DNA of 41,995 nt from Candidatus Thorarchaeota archaeon (GTDB lineage Archaea > Asgardarchaeota > Thorarchaeia > Thorarchaeales > Thorarchaeaceae): positions 1-41,995 of the forward strand of contig JAEOSL010000015.1 of assembly GCA_016840385.1 (NCBI GenBank). Reading direction: 5' to 3'. The notes below the pieces were generated by a model. It saw only the letters and a program-made list of their open reading frames with translations, was not told the DNA's origin and did not search any database. Position 1 is the stretch's first letter. The number at the start of each line of letters is the position of its first letter. Both the position numbers and the translations under genes were made by a program. Of this stretch, positions 33,440 to 40,691 are shown in pieces.

Positions 33440-34761
33440 TCACCAGTTGTATTCGATTTCCGATTTCTACGAACAGCTAACCACAAAGGAATAACACTGA
33501 TTGGATAGAGTAACATTGCAATTGGGAATATAACTACTCCAAACTGATAGGTTGTACCAAGGAATCCAATTCCAAGTAAGACAGAAGTTAGTAGCGTACC
33601 CGTCTGTCTTGGGAATGTCCACATGACTCGTGTTAGGGCGAGAGACCTCCCTCTTCTTGTTTGACTAACTTCACCCATGAAAAGAGAATCCTGGGCTGGT
33701 TGAGCCATATTCGAAACCATCTGTCTAGCAATATAGAAAACTACCATCCACAAGAATGGTGTGTATACCATTCCTATCGTCAACATTGGTGCGAGTATGT
33801 ATAGGGACGTGATTGTCTTCACCTTGCCTACTCTTTCACTAACCAATCCAACGATGAGAGCTCCTACAGCTAATGTAACATTTGAGAGTGCAGGAAGACT
33901 TCCTAGAACAACTTCACTCGGATTGAATGCGGCTTCTATCCATGGAATAATGTAAGGAACAACCATCCCTGAACTGAAACCCATGATCAGACGACTGACA
34001 CCAAACAGAAATGATGTGATTGTGTCATTCTTCGCATCTGATCCGTTCTGAGGTTTCTCTTCAATTTCAATGGGTTTAGGTTTTGCATTCTTTGGGATAT
34101 TCTTCTTTAACCATCGTTCTGTGAACAGTCCAACGACACCAGTGACGATTCTCAATCCTCCCCAAAGGTAGAAGATAATTGAATATCTGAGCATCTCTGG
34201 ATTGATACCTGGAAATGCAACTGGGTCCAGAATGAATCCACCTAGTAAGGGACCAATAACTGCGGCAAGTGTTGCCACCGCCATAGTGATACCGTATGAA
34301 CGAGTTCTCTCCTCACCCCGCTCGGTGTAATCCGCTACGAGGGTTTTGATCGAGGTCATTGTGAACCCAGAACCAATTCCGGTGATTGCATATAGCACAA
34401 GGATAGTAGTAGTGTCAAATGCAAAGGGCATCATTATCAGTGCACTTCCAGAAATAACACCACCAATGAGTATTGCAATCCCTCTACCACGCTTGTCACT
34501 TATTGCTCCAGCTGGGAAGAGAGCAAAAGCCTGAACATATCCTGCTATAGCTACAATCAACCCGTAGAACGCATCAGTGTTAATACCAGAACTACTGAAC
34601 ATGAAGACAACGAAAAGGAATAGAACAATTTGTCTGAACGAATTACTGACTCTGCTTAGTGCAGTTAGAACGGTAAGTCCGAGAACTTTCGATCTATCGG
34701 ACACGCCGTTAATGGGTTCAGTAATCGGTTCGGGTTCCAAGTCAAATCCACTGTCCTTCAC
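33436..34761 (-). CDS. major facilitator superfamily transporter
   Basis: A 441-residue protein with about twelve hydrophobic segments and the usual central cytoplasmic loop (about 220-245, rich in K, E and P). Between segments 2 and 3 the loop GAISDKRGRG matches the MFS motif A (GxLaDrxGrr), and a related GLVSERVGKV appears in the second half. The pattern suits a drug or metabolite exporter; the substrate is unknown. ATG start. Confidence 0.87.
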   Translation of the reverse strand: MKDSGFDLEPEPITEPINGVSDRSKVLGLTVLTALSRVSNSFRQIVLFLFVVFMFSSSGINTDAFYGLIVAIAGYVQAFALFPAGAISDKRGRGIAILIGGVISGSALIMMPFAFDTTTILVLYAITGIGSGFTMTSIKTLVADYTERGEERTRSYGITMAVATLAAVIGPLLGGFILDPVAFPGINPEMLRYSIIFYLWGGLRIVTGVVGLFTERWLKKNIPKNAKPKPIEIEEKPQNGSDAKNDTITSFLFGVSRLIMGFSSGMVVPYIIPWIEAAFNPSEVVLGSLPALSNVTLAVGALIVGLVSERVGKVKTITSLYILAPMLTIGMVYTPFLWMVVFYIARQMVSNMAQPAQDSLFMGEVSQTRRGRSLALTRVMWTFPRQTGTLLTSVLLGIGFLGTTYQFGVVIFPIAMLLYPISVIPLWLAVRRNRKSNTTGD

Positions 34762-34809
34762 TCGCTTGGTTCAGACCCCTTCATAACTGTTTCAGTAATG
34801 TACTGATTT

Positions 34810-35262
34810 TTACATAACTTTCTCATGAGGACTACGTGGTGCTTTCTCTCCTAGACCAGAAACATGAAGGTTCTCCCATTCACCTTTCATCTTGAGATAT
34901 TCCGCTTTCTCTGCTGCATCATGGAGTTCTTCAACAATAGCAAGACACTCGCCTTCAGAGTTCCAAAGTGGATAGATATACTCGTAGAGCATCCTTCCTT
35001 TGAAATTGACCCATCCTTCGTAATGCTCCAAGACCCGATTCTTGAGTTCTGTGATCATTTTCATTACAGGCTTCTCAGAAACCTCACCGTGGCATCTCAG
35101 AATTGAGGAACCTATTCTTGCTTGAGGGTCTTGTTGCAGCATCTCCCCGGCTAATTTGTTGAAGAGGATAATTTTGTCATCATTATCAACAATTACAATT
35201 CCTACTTTCAAGTTCTCAGCAAAACTCTCAAGCAGTTTAAGTGTCACTTTCATTGGTTCCAC
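34810..35262 (-). CDS. single-domain PAS sensor protein
   Basis: A 150-residue protein made of one PAS domain (about 8-125): SFAENLKVGIVIVDNDDKII then a helical NKLAGEMLQ and a closing WNSEGECLAIVEELHD. A conserved-looking cysteine-histidine pair (ILRCHGE, C57 and H58) lies after the PAS helices, as in PAS domains of the DUF438 kind. No kinase, output or membrane domain is attached, so it may act through protein-protein contact. Start GTG 35262 or ATG 35253. Confidence 0.8.
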   Translation of the reverse strand: MEPMKVTLKLLESFAENLKVGIVIVDNDDKIILFNKLAGEMLQQDPQARIGSSILRCHGEVSEKPVMKMITELKNRVLEHYEGWVNFKGRMLYEYIYPLWNSEGECLAIVEELHDAAEKAEYLKMKGEWENLHVSGLGEKAPRSPHEKVM

Positions 35263-35300
35263 AAGTTTACGATTAAATCAATTCCATATGATAACGATAA

Positions 35301-35317
35301 TGGTTTGACGAAAACCA
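35301..35317. promoter_or_regulatory. inverted repeat between the PAS gene and the ATPase gene
   Basis: TGGTTT and AAACCA, separated by GACGA, form a perfect 6-5-6 inverted repeat in the divergent gap, about 60 bases from the ATPase start. A regulator site is possible. Confidence 0.3.
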
Positions 35318-35362
35318 AGTTCGGTACATTCAAATCAAGAAAATACAAGCCATAATCTAGTT

Positions 35363-35368
35363 AGGAGG
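35363..35368 (+). promoter_or_regulatory. Shine-Dalgarno site pointing to a non-canonical (ATT) start
   Basis: AGGAGG is followed by exactly 8 bases and then ATT AGT CCA (35377), in frame with the ATPase. An in-frame TAG at 35362-35364 closes off earlier starts. The first GTG/TTG/ATG in frame is TTG 35419, 50 bases away and without its own Shine-Dalgarno site. Confidence 0.55.
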
Positions 35369-35376
35369 AATTTGCT

Positions 35377-36984
35377 ATTAGTCCACTATCCGAAATCCCA
35401 GATAATTTTGACAAGAATTTGTACATGGATATTATGAGAGAAAATCCCCCATTGACACGTTATGTTTCTCGAGGGGATATGCGTGATGATATCGATGTAC
35501 CTGATCCTCACAAAGATGCAGATAGAGCAGTCTTTCGAGCAGTCCGGTTTACAATGAAAGATGGTACTCCCCGATTTCAACCAATTCTTGGGGCTGCTGG
35601 AACTGGGAAGACCCACCTCTATTGGGTTCTGAAGGACCAAGAAAATTATTTTGCAGCTGGAAAATTCTTAGCTGTTTACGTGCCGTCGCCTCCTTCTCCA
35701 GTTCGTATACCCCTGCATCTCCATGCGTGTCTTGTGGATGAAGCTGGAGAACAGATTTTCGAAGATGCAGTTGATATGCTCATCACAAAGTTTGGCGGAT
35801 TGAAAGGGGTGACCCATGAGATCTATGACTACACTTACGCACTTGAGAGACTGATTATCGACTATCCTGGAATATCCTCGGACGTTGTCAAGGTGTTACT
35901 GAGATACCGACTTGATCCTGCTACTCATGACCTTGCTCGACGATGGCTACTTGGTGATGCATTAGGTGAATCGGAAATCGAGCGTCTTGGTGTTCGCACC
36001 ATTCTTGAAGAAGATGATGTGACCCTAGCAACTCTGAAACTTTTGACAGAAGGTTCTGAGGTGCCCATCGTACTGTTTGTAGATGAGATGGAAGGCCCTT
36101 ACAATGCCTATGGTGAAGATGGCGAGCGACACTTTCTTGAAATTCTCAAGCGAATATACAACGAATCAAAGAATGTCGTGATTATTGCATCATGCTTGAG
36201 TGATGTTTGGAAAAGAGTTTACGATATTGCTGATGGTCCTATGCGCTCCAGAATGGAACCTCCTGTAGAACTTGCTCTCTTTACACGGGATGATATTACG
36301 ATATTTCTGAAGGAAACAATGAGCAAGTATTGGACACAACAGAATGTAGATGCCCCACCTGATGCGCTCTTTCCATTTGATGAGTCCCTGATTGATAAGG
36401 CTTTCAAACAATCAAAAGGTGTCCCTCGGGAAGCTATCAAGTATCTTATCCCCCGACTTGATTCGATTCTCTTCGAAAAACCGGTTGTAGAAGCAGAACC
36501 ACAACTGGACTATGTGATCAAACTGACAAGTACGGTTGTGACGAATTCGATTGTTGAAGCGCTAGCTATTGCTGGAGCTTCATTGGATGTTGAAATTAAG
36601 CTTAAGATATTCGATGAACCTACGAAAAAACAAAAATCTTCAGTGGTTCAACTAACGAAGAATGGGGTCACACAGCAAATTGGAGTCGACGTTCCCAACG
36701 TGAAAGATTGGAATCGTAGCGGCGGAGTTGCAGCATTCTATGCAGGCAAGCGACTCAAAACAATTCTTGATGATGGCACAGTCCAGTCAAGTATTATCGT
36801 GATTCCTGCAGCAACTAAGGGTGCAAAGTTTGATGCATTGTCATCTGAGCTAAGTTCAAAATTGCTTACAATCAAAATGGATACTGATACAGCTACATCA
36901 TTCGTACAGGATACGAGTAGTGGTGTACTTCCACACGGATTTGCAGAATCAATCACTGGATTGGTGGATTCATTGTTTGACTAA
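35377..36984 (+). CDS. P-loop ATPase (AAA/STAND-like) with unknown C-terminal domain
   Basis: With the ATT start the protein has 535 residues. Walker A is GAAGTGKTH (K78, T79) and Walker B is VLFVDEMEG (D236, E237). A sensor-like SCLSDVW and an arginine-rich MRSRME follow, then a winged-helix-like lid (about 330-375). Residues about 380-535 form a separate alpha/beta domain (VTNSIVEALAIAGASLDVEIKL) of unknown function. The ATPase core recalls Orc1/Cdc6-type and BREX-type ATPases, but I cannot assign it to either. It is an isolated gene, divergent from a PAS protein, so partners are not evident. Confidence 0.8.
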   Translation: MSPLSEIPDNFDKNLYMDIMRENPPLTRYVSRGDMRDDIDVPDPHKDADRAVFRAVRFTMKDGTPRFQPILGAAGTGKTHLYWVLKDQENYFAAGKFLAVYVPSPPSPVRIPLHLHACLVDEAGEQIFEDAVDMLITKFGGLKGVTHEIYDYTYALERLIIDYPGISSDVVKVLLRYRLDPATHDLARRWLLGDALGESEIERLGVRTILEEDDVTLATLKLLTEGSEVPIVLFVDEMEGPYNAYGEDGERHFLEILKRIYNESKNVVIIASCLSDVWKRVYDIADGPMRSRMEPPVELALFTRDDITIFLKETMSKYWTQQNVDAPPDALFPFDESLIDKAFKQSKGVPREAIKYLIPRLDSILFEKPVVEAEPQLDYVIKLTSTVVTNSIVEALAIAGASLDVEIKLKIFDEPTKKQKSSVVQLTKNGVTQQIGVDVPNVKDWNRSGGVAAFYAGKRLKTILDDGTVQSSIIVIPAATKGAKFDALSSELSSKLLTIKMDTDTATSFVQDTSSGVLPHGFAESITGLVDSLFD

Positions 36985-38093
36985 TTATATCGTCTTCGCA
37001 AACATACTACAGCAAAAAGTGCACCAGCAGCAGTAACTCCACCAATACCTAGATAGAAGTTCCAAACATTTCTATTGAGTTGTTGGAATTCCGACCACGG
37101 ATCTGTGATGGAGTAGCGAACGGAAATCTCGCCATCTGGATTTGTTGCAAGAAGGTCTGCGTCAAAGTTGATATCTTCCGTTCCCAAGGTATCAAACACC
37201 GTATAGACATCTGGTTCATAGTAACCTAAATCTATCCAGAAGTTATACCGGTGTCCAGTTTCACATCTGAATGTCCCACCAGTTGAAAAGTTTCCAATTG
37301 TCCATAGATACAGGATTTCGCGGTCCTCTTGTCCATAGTCTTCGAAATCAATAACAAATGCTGTAAGGTCTGGGTAATCAGTATAGTATGGAATTCCTAG
37401 AAGTCCTACGAATAGGTCGCAAGTTTCACCTTTATTGATGATAAAGAAATAAAATTCTTCAGCTGACCCATATGGGATATACTCTACTACAACTCTTGTA
37501 GTTCCCGAACTCTCTAATCTGTACAAGTATGGATTTGTACTCTCAAAATATGTTATTGAAATTGTGTTTTCTTGAGGATTAGATACATCATCCAATTCAT
37601 ACGTTGATGTGTATTGAAAATCAATATCTTCTGTTGATGAAATGGTTAGATTATAGACAGCGTCATCTACTGGATCGAGATTACTAACAGCAAGAACATA
37701 TCGACTGTTATTCTCTGCTTGGAAGCTAAGCCTACACGTGTAGTTATTCAAACTCCCGCATATTGCTAAGTAATCATCAGTATAGTTGTAGTCTGCGAAT
37801 TCAAAAATTATCATTTCTAATTGGGGCCAACCTGTTGCTCCTACAAACTCAAGAACTGTTGCATTAGCAGTAAGGTCCACTGATTGACTACCACGGATCC
37901 AAAGTACAAAGTATTGTGTTGTATCTGCATCAATCCCCTCATAATCGTAATCGATAATTGACATACTCGAAGCATCAACACTCTCGGTGAAAATCGAGAA
38001 TGTTATTGAGCCACTGAGAAGAATGATGAGAATTACGAGTATCTTGTAAGGTCTGCCCATGCAAGTACTTTCAACAAACGCACTTTTAGGCAT
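36981..38093 (-). CDS. secreted, membrane-anchored beta-rich protein
   Basis: The 370-residue protein has an N-terminal signal/anchor segment (about 16-37; a second possible start is MGRPYK, 11 residues in), a long beta-rich extracellular part with many N-x-S/T sites and aromatic residues (for example YNLTISSTEDIDFQY), and a C-terminal membrane segment (about 345-365) ending RRRYN. The repeating short beta strands suggest two or three sandwich domains. I recognise no family. The first ATG overlaps the signal-peptidase stop by 8 bases, so the two genes are coupled. Confidence 0.68.
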   Translation of the reverse strand: MPKSAFVESTCMGRPYKILVILIILLSGSITFSIFTESVDASSMSIIDYDYEGIDADTTQYFVLWIRGSQSVDLTANATVLEFVGATGWPQLEMIIFEFADYNYTDDYLAICGSLNNYTCRLSFQAENNSRYVLAVSNLDPVDDAVYNLTISSTEDIDFQYTSTYELDDVSNPQENTISITYFESTNPYLYRLESSGTTRVVVEYIPYGSAEEFYFFIINKGETCDLFVGLLGIPYYTDYPDLTAFVIDFEDYGQEDREILYLWTIGNFSTGGTFRCETGHRYNFWIDLGYYEPDVYTVFDTLGTEDINFDADLLATNPDGEISVRYSITDPWSEFQQLNRNVWNFYLGIGGVTAAGALFAVVCLRRRYN

Positions 38094-38667
38094 TCTCTGT
38101 TTCTTGTTCTTCAGATTTTTCAGTTTCTTCTAACTCTTCTTCATCCTCATCATTTTTCATGAAGATCTCTGGAAGAATCAGGAGTGCGATAAATATGATG
38201 GCGACTATAGCAAACCCATATGGTTCATGAAGGAAGAGTGTAACATGGCCTACATACGGGATAGCATATACGACAACACCAATGATATCTTCGTGATTTC
38301 GATACATTGGATCTGTGAGATCGTTGTTATCGCCTTTTGTAATGTAACGAAGTTCGCCTGTAACATTCTGAATTTCAATTATCCGATGCACTATTGGTTT
38401 ATCGTGATATACTGCATTGAATACTATGATGTCTCCAACTTGGATTTGATCAGGTCCCCGAGCTTGTAGAACCAATAGATGACCTACTTCAAGAGTAGGA
38501 AGCATTGATTCACTCTCAACAACAACAAGTGGATTTGAAGTGCCCATGGCAACGGTAAAGATACCGTACCCTCCAAGGGTGACTCCTACAATTATTGCGA
38601 TGACAAAGAGTGTCTTAGTCATTTCTGACCGTTGGTCCCATTGCAAAGTCCGACGAGCTTTCTCCAT
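38086..38667 (-). CDS. signal peptidase I, archaeal/ER type
   Basis: The 193-residue protein has a membrane segment (about 19-41), the catalytic box VESESMLPTL (S54) and the second box PIVHR (H94), with the TKGDNNDLTDP stretch of the third box. Serine-histidine rather than serine-lysine catalysis places it with Sec11-type enzymes of archaea and the ER. A second membrane segment (about 148-168) and an acidic Glu-rich tail (170-193) follow, which is longer than usual. It cleaves signal peptides of exported proteins. The downstream gene overlaps it and encodes an exported protein, a possible substrate. Confidence 0.9.
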   Translation of the reverse strand: MEKARRTLQWDQRSEMTKTLFVIAIIVGVTLGGYGIFTVAMGTSNPLVVVESESMLPTLEVGHLLVLQARGPDQIQVGDIIVFNAVYHDKPIVHRIIEIQNVTGELRYITKGDNNDLTDPMYRNHEDIIGVVVYAIPYVGHVTLFLHEPYGFAIVAIIFIALLILPEIFMKNDEDEEELEETEKSEEQETENA

Positions 38668-38729
38668 GATTAAAACTCACATCTGGTTCAATTTGGTTCC
38701 TCTAATAAAATTGACGAAGAGCGTGAATG

Positions 38730-39218
38730 CTAATGGACCCATTTTCTTGAGGCCTTGTTAATTATCCCCAATACATTTGCCGCTTCAGCACGTAAGTCTG
38801 GTTTCCAATCGCATACATCTTCTATTTTTTCGACACCTGCTTCTTTCAACAGGAATTCTTTGATTATTCGTTCTCTCTTCTCTTCAGCCTGAGCTGCTCG
38901 TATAGCATCCCTTCCAGATCCATAACCGCCTTGTGGCATTTCCGATGTTGAGATTACATACCATAGACCCCTGATGATTGTTGTTGCAACAACTTGTGCT
39001 GGACAATTTTTGATATGCTCTTCAAAAACTACAGAATCACCTGGTTCCATTTCTTCATTAGACGGCTGTTCTTCACCGGTTTGATCGTAGAAAACCTCAT
39101 CAAATTCAAAAAGCACTTTCTCGGCTGCTTTTCTGAGAAGGTCTAGAGATGCTTCAACAATGAAACCTTCACTGGTGTTGATTCTCTCGGTATCGAAGTT
39201 ATCACTCATTTTGACCAT
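38730..39218 (-). CDS. unknown small protein
   Basis: A 162-residue protein with an acidic N-terminal stretch, an alpha/beta core (PAQVVATTIIRGLWYVISTSEM) and a charged, helical C-terminal half (RAAQAEEKRERIIKEFLL). It has no signal peptide or membrane segment. I recognise no family. ATG at 39218, or a later ATG three codons in. It is upstream of the signal peptidase on the same strand (62 bases), so cotranscription is possible. Confidence 0.6.
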   Translation of the reverse strand: MVKMSDNFDTERINTSEGFIVEASLDLLRKAAEKVLFEFDEVFYDQTGEEQPSNEEMEPGDSVVFEEHIKNCPAQVVATTIIRGLWYVISTSEMPQGGYGSGRDAIRAAQAEEKRERIIKEFLLKEAGVEKIEDVCDWKPDLRAEAANVLGIINKASRKWVH

Positions 39219-39314
39219 GATTACATTGTCAGTTCATGATTAAATCTTTGCCCTTTGATGGCAACTGCACCTATCATCTTAAAAGATAGTTTCCAGAAGG
39301 TAACATGGTGTTCG

Positions 39315-40688
39315 ATGAAGATAACCACAATACGTTCGGAGGGACTTGCAGCCCTCTCCTACTTTGTTAGCTCCGAGAACGAGGCAATGGTCATCGACCC
39401 TAGACGTGATGCCTCGGTCTATGACAACTTGGCAAAAGAGTCAGGAGTCAAAATTACACATATCTTTGAAACTCATCGCAATGAAGATTATGTAGCAGGA
39501 TCTCTCGAGCTTCAGTCGTATGTTCCTGATGCTGAAATTGGTCACAGTGAAGAAACAAAATTTGGATATGGAGATTTAGACATCTCAGATGGAGAAGAGT
39601 TCAAGATTGAGAAATTGAAAGTGACTTGTCTGAATACACCAGGACATACTGACGACAGCATGTGTTATGTGGTTGCAGACACCTCTGTTGGTCCCGACCC
39701 GATTACTATGTTTACAGGTGATACTCTCTTCGTCAATGAAGTTGGAAGAACCGATTTGGTTGATCTCACAAAACATGAACAAATGTCCAAGAAGCTCTAC
39801 AAGAGCCTGCATGATAAAGTTTTGATTCATGAAGATGACGTATCTATTCATCCCGGTCATGGAGCAGGTTCCGTTTGTGGTGGTGCAATTAGTGAGCAAG
39901 AAACATCTACAATTGGATTTGAGAGGGAGAATAATAGATGGCTATCAATGGATGAAGATGAATTCATCCGATCTAAGGTGAACCAACGACTAACGCGTTC
40001 ATCATATTTCAAGAGATGTGAAAAGCTGAATACCGATGGAGCACCTCTTCTTTCAAGATTGAAACCACTGCAAGAGTTTGATGTAGATGAGTATGAAAAT
40101 CTACTAGTTCATCCTGACCATCGTGGGATTGACACGCGACCCAGTGCTGATTATTTGGATACACATATTTCTGGTTCAATAAGCATGAGTTTGAAGAATA
40201 TCGGTCAACTTGCTGGTTGGGCTCTTCGATCAAACCAAACTTTCACATTCATTCTCAATGATATCAGTGACCTTGAGTTGGCGCAGAACTCTCTCTATCG
40301 TGTTGGTTTGGACAATATTGTAGGATATCTGAAAGGCGGCTTTCTCGGATGGAGCAATAGTGGAAAAGCAGTTGAAAGTATACCCACTATTTCATCTGAA
40401 GATTTGAGCGATGCTTTGAAAAGGGACTCAGTTCGCATTATCGATGTTCGCGAGTCTCATGAATATGAGAAGGAGTGGATTCCAACTTCAAGACCTTCAC
40501 CCCTAACAAGATTAGAGGAAGAAGTTACTTACCTTGATACAAGTGAGAAGATTGTCACTGTTTGCCCATCGGGTTTCAGAAGCACCACGGCTGCCAGTAT
40601 TATGAAACGTAATGGCATTGATGATGTTGCCGTCTTTCTCACGGGTCTTAAGAAATGGAAAGCTGACGGATATCCAATGGAGCAATAG
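39315..40688 (+). CDS. metallo-beta-lactamase / rhodanese fusion, persulfide-dioxygenase-like
   Basis: With the ATG at 39315 the protein has 457 residues; frames open at TTG 39255 or ATG 39258 would add about 20, but homologues begin at MKIT. The N-terminal half is an MBL domain related to ETHE1-type persulfide dioxygenases, yet its metal motif reads THRNEDY (H54, N56, D58, Y59) instead of THxHADH, while TPGH and PGHGAG stay intact. The C-terminal half holds two rhodanese-like domains; the second has the catalytic cysteine C417 in VCPSGFRS, the first has none. The fusion suggests sulfane-sulfur handling, although the altered metal site leaves dioxygenase activity doubtful. Next gene starts 3 bases after the stop. 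Confidence 0.82.
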   Translation: MKITTIRSEGLAALSYFVSSENEAMVIDPRRDASVYDNLAKESGVKITHIFETHRNEDYVAGSLELQSYVPDAEIGHSEETKFGYGDLDISDGEEFKIEKLKVTCLNTPGHTDDSMCYVVADTSVGPDPITMFTGDTLFVNEVGRTDLVDLTKHEQMSKKLYKSLHDKVLIHEDDVSIHPGHGAGSVCGGAISEQETSTIGFERENNRWLSMDEDEFIRSKVNQRLTRSSYFKRCEKLNTDGAPLLSRLKPLQEFDVDEYENLLVHPDHRGIDTRPSADYLDTHISGSISMSLKNIGQLAGWALRSNQTFTFILNDISDLELAQNSLYRVGLDNIVGYLKGGFLGWSNSGKAVESIPTISSEDLSDALKRDSVRIIDVRESHEYEKEWIPTSRPSPLTRLEEEVTYLDTSEKIVTVCPSGFRSTTAASIMKRNGIDDVAVFLTGLKKWKADGYPMEQ

Positions 40689-40691
40689 ATT

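Noticed and set aside
35377..36984. BREX-type defence system around the ATPase
   Set aside because: The methylase is 25 kb away and no other BREX component is present; the ATPase motifs alone do not support it.
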